Below, in pieces: positions 26,209 to 35,125 of a stretch of 64,000 bases of DNA (its first letter is position 1; the number at the start of each line of letters is the position of its first letter). This DNA comes from Streptomyces sp. Ag109_O5-1. Lineage in GTDB: Bacteria; Actinomycetota; Actinomycetes; Streptomycetales; Streptomycetaceae. Under the pieces are notes generated by a model that made no database searches, was not told the DNA's origin, and was given only the letters and a program-made list of their open reading frames with translations. The translations under genes were made by a program, and so were the position numbers. The DNA is taken from the NCBI RefSeq assembly GCF_003814875.1, contig NZ_RKQF01000001.1:1116001-1180000 (forward strand), written 5' to 3'.

Positions 26209-27138
26209 GTGACCGACCAGTTCCGTACCGTCGCCGTGATCGGAGCGGGCACCATCGGACTGTCCTGGACGGCGCTGTTCGCCGCACACGGCCTGACCGT
26301 CCGTGTGAGCGATCCCCGCCCCGACCTGGCGGAGGCGACTGCCGAGGCGCTGGCCGTCTTCGGGCCGCACCTGGCCGCCCAGGGCCTGGACACCGACGGT
26401 CTCACCGACCGCGTGCATCTCGCCGCCGACATCACCGAGGCCGTGCGCGACGCGGACGTCGTCCAGGAGAACGGGCCCGAGCGCGTCGAGTTCAAGAAGG
26501 AACTGTTCGCCCGCCTGGTCAGGGAGGCTCCGGGACACGCGCTGCTGCTCAGTTCGTCGTCGGCGATCCCCTCGTCCGTCTTCACGACGGAGATCGAGGA
26601 CGCCGGCCGCATCCTGATCGGGCACCCCTTCAACCCCCCGCACCTGCTGCCCCTCGTCGAGGTGGCACCCGGCGAGCACACCACCGCGGAGGCCGTGCGG
26701 TGCGCCGTCGCCTTCTACACCTCCGTCGGCCGCACACCGGTCGTCGAACGCCAGGAGGTCCCCGGCTTCGTCGGCAACCGGCTGCAGAACGCGCTCAACC
26801 GGCAGGCGGTCCACCTCGTCCAGCAGGGCGTCATCACCCCCGAGGACCTGGCCACCGTCACCCACTCGCTCGGCATCCGCTACGCGACCGTCGGTCCCTT
26901 CCTCGGCGGCGGCCCCAGCGGCTACCGCCATATCGCCGAACACATCGGCTCGACCATGCAGCAGCTGGACCTCGGCGAGCCCTCGCAGGACCCGCAGGAC
27001 CGGGAGCGGGTCATCCGGGCGGTGGAGAAGGCGTATGCCGCCACCCCGTATGCCGATCTCGCCGAGGCCCGCGACCGCGCGCAGCTCGCCGTGCTTTCCA
27101 CCCTGGCGGACGTCCGCCGCAACCAGAAGGAGAACTGA
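26209..27138 (+). CDS. 3-hydroxyacyl-CoA dehydrogenase-family protein
   Basis: The 309-residue NAD-dependent dehydrogenase has the dinucleotide motif VIGAGTIGLSW (10-20), an ADVVQENGPE segment, the catalytic His139 in HPFNPPHLLPLVEV and the VPGFVGNRLQ hinge. The HPFNPPHLLPLVEV form and the single short length place it nearer the L-carnitine dehydrogenase / lambda-crystallin branch than classic hydroxybutyryl-CoA dehydrogenases. The GTG at 26209 is preceded by GAAGGGAG. The next gene follows its stop after one base. It is the first gene of a four-gene CoA-linked operon. Confidence 0.88.
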   Translation: MTDQFRTVAVIGAGTIGLSWTALFAAHGLTVRVSDPRPDLAEATAEALAVFGPHLAAQGLDTDGLTDRVHLAADITEAVRDADVVQENGPERVEFKKELFARLVREAPGHALLLSSSSAIPSSVFTTEIEDAGRILIGHPFNPPHLLPLVEVAPGEHTTAEAVRCAVAFYTSVGRTPVVERQEVPGFVGNRLQNALNRQAVHLVQQGVITPEDLATVTHSLGIRYATVGPFLGGGPSGYRHIAEHIGSTMQQLDLGEPSQDPQDRERVIRAVEKAYAATPYADLAEARDRAQLAVLSTLADVRRNQKEN

Positions 27139-27139
27139 C

Positions 27140-28366
27140 ATGACCGCCGAGACCCCCACCCCCGTGACCTCCGCGACCCCTGTCGAGGACCGTCTGACCG
27201 CGGACTTCTACGACTACGAGTCGCTGCTGTCCGAGGAGGAGTACAAGATTCTGCTCAAGGCCCGTACCTTCATGCGGGACGAGGTCAAGCCGCTGGTGAA
27301 CGAGTACTGGGGCAAGGGCGAACTGCCCGAGGAGCTGATCGACAAGTTCCGCCACAGCGGCCTGATCGCCCTGGGTTACGAGGGCTACGGCGAGCACCTG
27401 CCCGCCATCAGCCACCTGCTGGGCGGCATGCTGGCGATGGAACTGGGCCGCGTCGACGCCTCGTCCGCCACCTTCTTCGGCGTGCACAACGGGCTGGGCT
27501 TCTACTCCATCTACTACGGCGGCGACCAGGAGCAGCGCGACAGGTTCCTGCCCGCCATGGCCACCATGGACAAGATCGGGGCGTTCGCCCTGACCGAACC
27601 CGACGGCGGCTCCGACGTCTCGGGCGGCATGCGCACCACCGCCAGGCGCGAGGGCGACACCTGGACGCTCAACGGTGCCAAGAAGTGGATCGGGAACGCC
27701 ACCTTCGCCGACCACGTCGTGGTCTTCGCGCGGGACGTCGAGGACAACAAGGTCAAGGCCTTCGTAGTCGAGAAGGACACCCCGGGCTTCAAACCGGTGA
27801 AGATCGAGGGCAAGATCGCGCTGCGGATCGTGCAGAACGCCGAGATCACCCTGACCGACGTGAAGGTTCCCGAAGCCGACCGGCTGAAGAACATCAAGGG
27901 CTTCCGGGACGTCGGCGAGATACTGCGCCAGACCCGCAGCGGGGTCGCCTGGCAGGCACTGGGCGTCATGATCGGCGCCTACGAACTCGCCCTGGAGTAC
28001 GCCAAGCAGCGCGTCGCGTTCGGGCGTCCGATCGCCAAGTTCCAGATGGTGCAGGACCTGTTGGTCAAGAGCGTCGGCAACATCACCGCGTCCTGGGGCC
28101 TGTTGGTACAGCTCGCCCGGCTGCAGGACCAGGGCATCTTCCGTGACGAACAGTCGGCGCTGGCCAAGGAGTTCGTCGCGGCCCGTATGCGGGAGGTCGT
28201 CGCCTGGAGCCGCGAACTCTTCGGCGGCAACGGCATCCTCCTGGACAACGACATCGCGCGGTTCTTCTCCGACGCGGAGGCCCTCTACTCCTACGAGGGG
28301 ACGCACCAGATGCAGACCCTCATCGTCGGCAAGGCCATCACCGGCCAGAGCGCGTTCGTGGGCTGA
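27140..28366 (+). CDS. Acyl-CoA dehydrogenase, glutaryl-CoA-dehydrogenase-like
   Basis: This 408-residue flavoprotein has the normal three-domain acyl-CoA dehydrogenase layout: the FAD/substrate motif FALTEPDGGSDVSGG, KKWIGNA, and a C-terminal SYEGTHQMQTLIVGKAITG. The catalytic base is Glu386 in YEGT, the position used by glutaryl-CoA dehydrogenases. It lies one base after the dehydrogenase gene and five bases before a class III CoA transferase. A GCDH-like enzyme beside a CoA transferase is a known arrangement for dicarboxylate or carnitine-like acids, but the substrate cannot be read here. Confidence 0.9.
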   Translation: MTAETPTPVTSATPVEDRLTADFYDYESLLSEEEYKILLKARTFMRDEVKPLVNEYWGKGELPEELIDKFRHSGLIALGYEGYGEHLPAISHLLGGMLAMELGRVDASSATFFGVHNGLGFYSIYYGGDQEQRDRFLPAMATMDKIGAFALTEPDGGSDVSGGMRTTARREGDTWTLNGAKKWIGNATFADHVVVFARDVEDNKVKAFVVEKDTPGFKPVKIEGKIALRIVQNAEITLTDVKVPEADRLKNIKGFRDVGEILRQTRSGVAWQALGVMIGAYELALEYAKQRVAFGRPIAKFQMVQDLLVKSVGNITASWGLLVQLARLQDQGIFRDEQSALAKEFVAARMREVVAWSRELFGGNGILLDNDIARFFSDAEALYSYEGTHQMQTLIVGKAITGQSAFVG

Positions 28367-28371
28367 CGGCG

Positions 28372-29631
28372 ATGACCACCGAACACGCACCCGCGCCCGC
28401 ATCCGCATCCGCATCCGTCTTCACCGGTCTGAAGGTCCTCGACGCGTCCACCTACATCGCCGGACCGGCCGCGGCGACCATGCTCTCCGACTTCGGCGCC
28501 GACGTCATCAAGCTCGAGCCGCCCGGGCCGGGCGATCCGCAGCGGCGGCTGAGCTTCGTGCCACCGAGCCCGCGGGCGGAGGCCAACTACGGATGGCACC
28601 TGGCCAATCGCAACAAGCGCGGCATGGTGGTGGACCTGAAGTCGCCCGCCGCCGTCGAAGTCCTGAAGCGGCTCGTCGAGTGGGCCGACGTGGTGATCAC
28701 CAACTTCCCGCACGGCACCCGCGAGAAGCTGCACCTCGGCTACGAGGAGGTCGCGGGCTGGAACCCGCAGGTCGTCTACGCCGACATCACCGGCTTCGGC
28801 GACGCAGGTCCCGACGCCCGGCAGCCCGGCTTCGACCTCACCGCCTTCTGGTCGCGCAGCGGCCTGCTGGCCTCCACCCGTGACGCCGAAGCCCCGCCGA
28901 CCGTGCCCGTCTGGGGCAGCGGCGACTACACCTCGGCGGTCGCGATCTACGGGGCGATCGTGACCGCGCTGTACCGCCGCGCGGTCACCGGGCAGGGCAC
29001 CAGCGTCGGAACCTCACTGCTGGCCACGGGGGTGTGGGCGACGGGAACCCTCGTCGCCGGGGCGCTCGCCAAGGGCACGCCGTTCGAACTGCACGACAGG
29101 AGCGCGCCGGTGAACGCGCTGACCAACCCCTACCGGACCGGGGACGGGGAGTGGTTCATGCTGGCCACCTCGGGCCAGCAGTGGCCGGGGCTCACCCGCG
29201 CCATCGGCCACCCGGAACTGGTCGAGGACCCCCGATTCGCCGACATCGAGGGGCGCTCGGAGAACGCCGCCGCGCTGAGCGGCCTCCTCGACGAGGTGTT
29301 CCGCTCGCGGCCCTTCAGCCACTGGCAGGACGCGCTGGCCCGCGAGCGCATCACCTACAGCCTCATCCAGACGCCGGAGGAGGCGGCACAGGACCCACAG
29401 CTTCGCGCGAACGACATCGTCGTGCCCCTGCACGGGGTCACCGGGCTGGAGTACACCGTCAACAGCCCGGTCAACCTCCGCGGGGTACCGAAGGTCGCGG
29501 CCGGACGAGCACCGGACCTCGGCGAGCACAACGACGAGATCCTGGCCGAACTGGGCTTCGCCCCGCGGGAGATCACCGAACTGCGTGCCGCGGGTACGAT
29601 CCCGGGCACGGCCGAGGCGAGCGGCGCCTGA
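28372..29631 (+). CDS. Class III (CaiB/BaiF) CoA transferase
   Basis: The 419-residue protein would move CoA from a donor acyl-CoA to the acid degraded by this operon. Family signatures include GLKVLDASTYIAGPAA, the LEPPGPGDP loop, NRNKRGMVVDLKSP and the likely catalytic Asp155 in QPGFDLTAFW. The start ATG is weakly supplied with a ribosome binding site. The first 18 residues are Ala/Pro/Ser-rich and dispensable-looking, encoded by a small CATCCG repeat. The gene order suggests activation (this), desaturation (previous gene), hydration (next gene) and oxidation (first gene). Confidence 0.9.
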   Translation: MTTEHAPAPASASASVFTGLKVLDASTYIAGPAAATMLSDFGADVIKLEPPGPGDPQRRLSFVPPSPRAEANYGWHLANRNKRGMVVDLKSPAAVEVLKRLVEWADVVITNFPHGTREKLHLGYEEVAGWNPQVVYADITGFGDAGPDARQPGFDLTAFWSRSGLLASTRDAEAPPTVPVWGSGDYTSAVAIYGAIVTALYRRAVTGQGTSVGTSLLATGVWATGTLVAGALAKGTPFELHDRSAPVNALTNPYRTGDGEWFMLATSGQQWPGLTRAIGHPELVEDPRFADIEGRSENAAALSGLLDEVFRSRPFSHWQDALARERITYSLIQTPEEAAQDPQLRANDIVVPLHGVTGLEYTVNSPVNLRGVPKVAAGRAPDLGEHNDEILAELGFAPREITELRAAGTIPGTAEASGA

Positions 29632-29727
29632 CGGGCCCGGTCCGGTCCGGCAACCGGTCCCCACATGTACCAGAACCCACCAACCCACCACACCACACCT
29701 CACCGCCCCCAGCCCCCTGGAGCGCAC

Positions 29728-30393
29728 ATGCCTACCCTCGACCGTCATGACTCCGTCTTCGTGCTCGACCTCGGAGACGGCGAGAACCGCTTCCACCCCG
29801 ACTGGCTCGCGTCCGTCAACGCCGCCCTGGACGAGGTGGAGAAGGCCGACGCTCCCCGAGCGCTGGTGACCGCCGCGACGGGCAAGTTCTACTCCAACGG
29901 CCTGGACCTGGAGTGGCTGACCGCCCACGCCGACCATCATGCGGCCTACGTCGACACGGTCCACGCCCTGTTCGCCCGCGTACTGGCCCTGCCGATGATC
30001 ACCGTCGCTGCCCTCCAGGGACACACCTTCGCCGCCGGCGCGATGTTCTCCCTCGCGCACGACTTCCGGGTGATGCGGATGGACCGCGGCTTCTGGTGTC
30101 TGCCCGAGTCCGACATCAAGATCCCCTTCACCGCCGGCATGTCGGCACTGATCCAGTCCCGGCTGACACCGCAGACGGCGCACGAGGCCATGGTCACCGG
30201 CCGACGGTACGGCGGCACGGACGCCGCGACCGTGGGCATCATCGACCACGCGGTGGCCGAGGACGCGGTGCTCTCGACCGCCGTGGAGATCGCCCGGTCC
30301 CAGGCGGGCAAGGACGCGGGCACCCTCGGCGCCATCAAGGAGGGCATGTACGGCCCGGCTCTGACAGCCCTGCGCGGCGCCCCGACGGCCTGA
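29728..30393 (+). CDS. Enoyl-CoA hydratase/isomerase family protein
   Basis: This 221-residue crotonase-fold protein is shorter than typical hydratases (about 260). It resembles the delta3,delta2-enoyl-CoA isomerase group, with KFYSNGLDLEWL where hydratases have FCAGAD, and GHTFAAGAMFSLAHDFRVM forming the second oxyanion-hole loop. The GTG/ATG choice is settled by MPTLDRHDSVFVLDLG and the CTGGAG upstream. It closes the CoA operon, 96 bases after the transferase. Hydratase versus isomerase activity is not decided by sequence alone. Confidence 0.85.
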   Translation: MPTLDRHDSVFVLDLGDGENRFHPDWLASVNAALDEVEKADAPRALVTAATGKFYSNGLDLEWLTAHADHHAAYVDTVHALFARVLALPMITVAALQGHTFAAGAMFSLAHDFRVMRMDRGFWCLPESDIKIPFTAGMSALIQSRLTPQTAHEAMVTGRRYGGTDAATVGIIDHAVAEDAVLSTAVEIARSQAGKDAGTLGAIKEGMYGPALTALRGAPTA

Positions 30394-30551
30394 CGGACGG
30401 GCGGTCCCCGACCACATCGGCACCCCCGGCCGGCAGACTGCGCGCGACGGGTGCCGTCCATGTGCGCGGGGTCGTGCCGAGCTGACGTCCCGAGCCCCGC
30501 GCCCGCCGACAACCCCTCCGGACCGGCCGCTGATCGGGTTAACGTATAGAC

Positions 30552-31460
30552 GTGGATATGTTGCATCTGCGGTATTTTGTCGCGGTTGCCGAGGAGCTGA
30601 ACTTCTCTGCGGCGGCCCGCGGACTGCACATGGCCACCTCACCACTCAGCCAGCGGATCAGGGACCTGGAACGGGAGCTGGACAGGCGGCTGTTCGAGCG
30701 TGACACCCACAGCGTCACGCTCACACCGGCGGGCGAGGCGCTGCTCCCCCTCGCCCGGGACGTACTGGAGCAGTTCAACTCCATCCCCTGGCGACTGCGC
30801 GAGGCGACGCGGTCGGGGCGCGCCACGGTGTTCATGGGCATCCCCGCCGGACTCCACCCCCGTCTGCGGGAACGTGTATCGGACCTCACCGAGCGTGCCG
30901 CCGACTGGTGCGAACTCCTGCGCTGGCCCGGTACCACCAAGGCGCTGGTCGGCGGCGTGCACGAAGGCAGGCTCGCGCTCGCGCTGGCCCGGATGCCGGT
31001 CAGCGATCCGGCACTGGGCCTACTGCACGTCATGTCCGAGCGGCTGGGGGCGGTGGTACCCGCCGACCAGTTCGCCGGCCGGGACTCCCTGGCCCTCGCG
31101 GACCTCGGCGACCTGGCCTTCATCGTCGCACCGCACGAGATCAGGTCCGCCTACTTCGACCAGCTCGACGGCGAGATGTCCGCCCGGGGCATCAGAAAAC
31201 GCATCAAACTGACCGATTCCGATTACGGGGGTATCGCAGAGCTGGTTTCCAGCGGAATGGCCTTCTATTTCTCCATCCTCAATCCGGACAATCCCATGCG
31301 CGGTTACGTGATGGAGAATACGACGGTCCTGCCGATCACGGATTTCAAGCCGACCCTGAACACGGTCCTGATCTGGCGGAGAGACCGAGCGGACGGCGGC
31401 GACCTGGCCGGACTCGTCACGGCGGCACGCGAGGTCTTCGCCGAATCACTCCACATCTGA
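30552..31460 (+). CDS. LysR-family transcriptional regulator
   Basis: The 302-residue regulator has the N-terminal winged helix typical of the family (LRYFVAVAEELNFSAAAR, then SPLSQRIRDLERELDRRLFERD) and a periplasmic-binding-fold effector domain from about residue 90. The start may be GTG 30552 or ATG 30558. It is encoded just after the CoA operon in the same direction, separated by 158 bases with no other gene, and is likely to control that operon. Codon use becomes less GC-rich in the last third (from about 31195). Confidence 0.88.
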   Translation: MDMLHLRYFVAVAEELNFSAAARGLHMATSPLSQRIRDLERELDRRLFERDTHSVTLTPAGEALLPLARDVLEQFNSIPWRLREATRSGRATVFMGIPAGLHPRLRERVSDLTERAADWCELLRWPGTTKALVGGVHEGRLALALARMPVSDPALGLLHVMSERLGAVVPADQFAGRDSLALADLGDLAFIVAPHEIRSAYFDQLDGEMSARGIRKRIKLTDSDYGGIAELVSSGMAFYFSILNPDNPMRGYVMENTTVLPITDFKPTLNTVLIWRRDRADGGDLAGLVTAAREVFAESLHI

Positions 31461-31606
31461 GCAGGCGAACGGCAGGGGGCGCGTCCCAGACCGTCCGGCC
31501 GTCCGGCGGCAGAGGCGTCCTGCGCGATGCCACGCAACGGGACGGCGCTCCCCGCACACTTCAGCGCGCTCCGTGCATCGAGGACACCGGTCCCCAAGAA
31601 CGATCA

Positions 31607-31640
31607 AGGGCCGGTTCCGGATGTCTCCGAAACCGGCCCT
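31607..31640 (-). terminator. Hairpin beside the distal tRNA-Pro fragment, probable original tRNA terminator
   Basis: AGGGCCGGTTCCGGA (31607-31621) pairs with TCCGAAACCGGCCCT (31626-31640), with a four-base loop and one wobble. It stands 18 bases from the tRNA 3'-end copy, the same layout as the hairpin next to the intact tRNA at 39128-39160. It probably was the terminator of the tRNA before the element inserted. Confidence 0.7.
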
Positions 31641-31658
31641 GACCTACGACTTCGCAAA

Positions 31659-31701
31659 GTCGGGACGACAGGATTTGAACCTGCGACCCCTTGACCCCCA
31701 G
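31659..31701 (-). repeat. tRNA-Pro 3'-end fragment, candidate attachment site (distal)
   Basis: These 43 bases are identical to 39180-39222, which is the 3' portion of the intact tRNA-Pro(GGG) gene from the anticodon loop to the last base plus one. The rest of the tRNA is absent here. Duplication of a tRNA 3' end is the usual trace of site-specific integration, so this is read as the far attachment site of the 31.7-39.2 kb element. Confidence 0.8.
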
Positions 31702-32116
31702 GAGTAAGGGGCAAGGGTAATTTTCTGGATAGAACGGATCTAATCAGGACGCATGATGTGCGAAGCAGGATCCCTCGTACGCCATCGCGCACACTGTGTG
31801 GTCCCCAGCTGGTCCCCACCGACGGTCATAGCTCTGCCGCCAGACGCTCCCTGAAACGTGTCGACGCCATGGCTAGGTCCACCGGCTGGACGCTGCCGCA
31901 CAGGTACCGTCTCCCCGAGGGCGACATCTTCTCCCTGGGGCATACTCGTCGACTACGACTCCGTAAGCCGTCTGCCCGGTCCCGGCCCCCGACACTGCCG
32001 AGTCCAGAACGGCTTCGATTCGCTGTCGCCGACCACCACACGGAGGATCTCGCGGTGCCCGGTGGCGGAGGTCCCGGTCGCGATGACCACGGCCTGCGAA
32101 GCGATCCAGTGATTCA
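31702..32116. other. Debris inside the left end of the element
   Basis: No intact gene is supported here. On the minus strand, short stretches such as GGDQLGTTQ close to the attachment site could be the last residues of a lost protein. Sequence drift is too great to name it. Confidence 0.35.
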
Positions 32117-32119
32117 CCC

Positions 32120-32299
32120 TGCCGCGACCTGCTCACCTACGGCGAGGAAGCCGACCTGGCCTCGGTCATCCAATGGGCGGCCAGCCGAGCCGACGTCGCA
32201 CAGGTCTGCGACGCGCTGCACGAGTCCGGTCTGCATCGCATCGCCTATCGCATAGCGGAGGTGCGCGCAGAGCGAGGGGTGAACCGCCGGGTTCGGTAG
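32120..32299 (+). pseudogene. Plus-strand C-terminal gene remnant, unknown family
   Basis: The frame ending at the TAG 32297-32299 reads as a coherent, Ala- and Glu-rich helical C-terminus (CRDLLTYGEEADLASVIQWA and onward to ERGVNRRVR). It has no start of its own, and the upstream frame is interrupted. It looks like the surviving tail of a gene whose body has been deleted. I do not recognise the family. Confidence 0.4.
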
Positions 32300-32324
32300 A
32301 GATCTCAGAGGGCCGGCGCTGTCG

Positions 32325-32545
32325 GCGAAGTACACAACGCCGGTGCCGACCACCGGCGATGCCTCGATCGGGGAGTCGTTGGGCAGTGTCCAGCGTCGCT
32401 GTCCGGTGTCCGCGTCGACCGCCACCAGATCGAAGAGATCATCAAGGACATAGACGGCGCCGTCGGCTATGGCCGGCGTCCGGTAGGGAATGCCCCCGCC
32501 GGGTACCTTCCACAGCGTTCTGTCGCCGACGTCGACACCAGTCAT
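32325..32545 (-). pseudogene. Truncated PQQ-like beta-propeller gene
   Basis: From an ATG at 32545 the minus strand encodes about 74 residues of a PQQ/BamB-like propeller: TLWKVPGGGIPYRTPAIADG, then VYVLDDLFDLVAVDADTGQR and a second blade with SPIEASPVVGTGVVYFADS. Each blade has the A-x-D-x-x-TG-x-x-xW signature. The similarity stops at about 32325, where the frame runs antisense into the remnant at 32120-32299. Real proteins of this kind have six to eight blades, so this is a fragment. Confidence 0.6.
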
Positions 32546-33026
32546 CGCTCCCCCTGCCCAGGCATCGTTGGCCTTCCGCGTTCACCCGGCGCCCTTGTGC
32601 GCGACCAGACCGCGCAAGCCGGCAATGAAACGAACCCCGACATGTCGCTTTTGGGCAGCGCAACCGTGAATCCGCGTGTTCCTACAGGCCGTTGGCCTCG
32701 CCCGGCCTCGCAACTCTCGGGTCCCCTTACGGTCGAAGCCGACGCGAGACGGCTACGACGGATCGATGGGACAACGCGGACCGGCCGGAGAGTTGGACGC
32801 CGCACGGGCGGTGAACTCCCGGCCCGGCGCCGCGGGACGGCGTCCACAGCCGATGGCAGCGCGGCGTGCCCGCCCATCCCGTCCGTGGCCGGACGAGCCG
32901 CGCGGGGGGGCGGTATCCGCGAGGTTCGGGCCACAGGCACCGGCCTATCGCGCACGTCGCGCGGGTTCTCGGCATCCGTCCCGAGGCTCCGCGCGACGGG
33001 GTGAGACGGGTCTCGGCTGAACGCGT
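32546..33026. other. Gene-free stretch inside the element
   Basis: Open frames exist on both strands, but none shows a family motif or a supported start, and the codon pattern is not that of a Streptomyces gene. I see nothing else in it. Confidence 0.4.
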
Positions 33027-35078
33027 TCATCGTCTGGTGAGCGGGAGGCTCAGGACCCCGCGGTCGTGCCCGACGATCAGGTCCGGACCCGCGGTGGCCA
33101 GACAGGTGAGCACCACATCCAGGGCGATGTGCCCCACCGCGCCGGTCTCCGGTTCCCATACCCGCAGCCGGTGACCGTGACGGGTGCCGGTGACCAGGAC
33201 CGTGTGGCCGCCGTGCAGGGTGGAGGCGGTGATGACCGGCAGGCCCCCGGTGCCTGTCGAGGCGGGCAGACCGTCGCCGACCGGGGCACCGGTGGCAAGG
33301 TCCCACAGCATGACCACGCCCTGGTTGTCCCCAGTGGCCAACATGGTTCGGTCGGGTGTGGGCACAGCCGCCACGGCTGCCACCCGGTGGTCGGCATCGG
33401 CGAGGGCACGGGCGCTCAACTGCACGGCCGCGCCGCGTTGCCAGGGGTCCTCGACGGCAGGGTCCCACATATGAAGGCGGCCCCCGGTATCCGCGGCCGC
33501 GATCAGTGTGTGGTCGGCGGAGATCGGGACCGCGGCGATCGACTGGATCGGACTGCCATAGGGGTTGAGGCGCCCGACGCACTCACCGGTGTCCGGATCC
33601 CACAGCCGGACCGCGCCTCGGGGGGTGGCGGTGACGAGCAGGGTGCGGCCGTCGGGGACGATCGCGGTACACATTCCGGTCACCCCGCCAGGCGAGTCCC
33701 CGGCCGGTTCGCGGACCGGCTGCCCGGTGACGGGGTTCCACAGGGCGATCGTCCCGGTGTCGCCTCCGCTCGCCAGAAGGACGCGGCCGTCGGGCAGGGG
33801 CAGGGCCGTCATGGAGCGGATACGGTCACGGTGTCCTGGCAGCGGGGCATGGACGAGCCGGGCGTCGGCCACGTCCCACAGGCACACCACGGCCCTGTCC
33901 CCGGCGCCGGCCACGAGCGTCGGCCGACCCGGGCGGGAGACCACCGCCAGCGCGTTGACACCCCCGGATGAACCGGGCGCCGAATCGGCGAACACCGGCA
34001 CATCGGAGAACACCGAGATACGGCCCCAGGGGGTGCCGTCGGCCGCGAGCACCGCGTTCCCGTCCTGCCGGAACCGAGTCGCCGCTTCACCTGTTCGTCC
34101 GGGCGCCGTCGACTCCACCATGGCGGCCGACTCGTCGGAGTCCGCCCGCGCCTCCGTCGGGCGGTGCCGGGGGCTCGCACCGTCCGGGTTCTCCGCCAGG
34201 CCGTCGGCGATCGTCCACGTCTGCTCGCAGTCCCAGCAGCGGAAGTCTCCGGTGAGCGCCATCAGTTGGCGGGCCAACTCCCTTGCGTCCTGTTGCGGGG
34301 TGCCCCCGACGGCGACCATGCCGACGACCAGACACAGGACGGCCTGTCCCGGTGTTTCGGGGGGTACCCCTGCCACCGCGACGTCGCGTGCCGCCCGCAG
34401 GAAGGGCTCCCACTCCTCGCCCACTGCCTCCTCCCGCAGGGCGGCAGCGACCTCGCCCCAGGGATGTCCTCCCTGCCTGACATGGGCGGGATCAGGGCGT
34501 CCCGGAGCCTCGGCGGGCGGACGTGCCGGGTCCACGAAGAAGTCGGGGATCTCGGTATCGCTCCCGCACTCGGGACATATCAGCAGGAGGTCACCTTCCC
34601 GGGGATCGGGGAACCGCCACAGCGCTTCGCCCATGTGGTGGCCGGCGAAGGCCACGCAGGCGAGCACGAGGTGGGCGCAGACCCGCGGGGTGGTATCGGC
34701 GGCAAGGAGGCTTCGGATGGCCGCCCGCTCGGCCAGACGCAGTGCGGCGCCGAACCCCGTCTCGAGATCGGCCGGGACGGGGGGCCTGTCCTCCGCGGTC
34801 ACGATGCATCCCAAGTCCACCCAGAAGTCCGCGGTCTGTCCCGGAGGCAGGGCCGCTGCCGCCTCGACGAGATGCGGCAGAGCGGCATAGGCCCCGTCGA
34901 AGACGGTCCCGTCGTCCATCAGGCCGCCGGCCAGGTACGTCCAGGTCTGCCTCCATCCATCGTCGCTCCCGGTGGCAGCCGCGGAGGACAACTGCTCCAG
35001 GAGTGCTTTCACCTCTTCGACCTTCACACCGTCGAGGTCAAGCCAACGAGGGCTGTGCAGGGGCAGCTTGGGAATCAT
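33027..35078 (-). CDS. Zinc-knuckle and WD40-type propeller protein, unknown function
   Basis: This 683-residue protein has two parts. Residues 1-300 are mostly helical (LPHLVEAAAALPPGQTADFW and similar) and contain two Cys pairs, CPEC at 168-171 and CWDC at 281-284, that could together bind one zinc ion. Residues about 355-683 form a WD40-like beta-propeller of roughly seven blades, each ending in a variant of VxLWDxxTG (VCLWDVADA, IALWNPVTG, VRLWDPDTG, LHMWDPAVE, VMLWDLATG, LRVWEPETG). There is no signal peptide or membrane helix. WD40-like repeats usually mediate protein contacts. It is one of three cargo genes of the element; I do not recognise the full architecture. Confidence 0.8.
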   Translation of the reverse strand: MIPKLPLHSPRWLDLDGVKVEEVKALLEQLSSAAATGSDDGWRQTWTYLAGGLMDDGTVFDGAYAALPHLVEAAAALPPGQTADFWVDLGCIVTAEDRPPVPADLETGFGAALRLAERAAIRSLLAADTTPRVCAHLVLACVAFAGHHMGEALWRFPDPREGDLLLICPECGSDTEIPDFFVDPARPPAEAPGRPDPAHVRQGGHPWGEVAAALREEAVGEEWEPFLRAARDVAVAGVPPETPGQAVLCLVVGMVAVGGTPQQDARELARQLMALTGDFRCWDCEQTWTIADGLAENPDGASPRHRPTEARADSDESAAMVESTAPGRTGEAATRFRQDGNAVLAADGTPWGRISVFSDVPVFADSAPGSSGGVNALAVVSRPGRPTLVAGAGDRAVVCLWDVADARLVHAPLPGHRDRIRSMTALPLPDGRVLLASGGDTGTIALWNPVTGQPVREPAGDSPGGVTGMCTAIVPDGRTLLVTATPRGAVRLWDPDTGECVGRLNPYGSPIQSIAAVPISADHTLIAAADTGGRLHMWDPAVEDPWQRGAAVQLSARALADADHRVAAVAAVPTPDRTMLATGDNQGVVMLWDLATGAPVGDGLPASTGTGGLPVITASTLHGGHTVLVTGTRHGHRLRVWEPETGAVGHIALDVVLTCLATAGPDLIVGHDRGVLSLPLTRR

Positions 35079-35125
35079 GGAACGAGTCTCGCAGGCAGCA
35101 CTGACAATCAGGAGGCTGCCCCGGA

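Noticed and set aside
31702..32120. Integrase gene next to the distal attachment site
   Set aside because: No tyrosine- or serine-recombinase motif (R...HxxR...Y or catalytic Ser domain) was found in any frame here or at 38279-39127.
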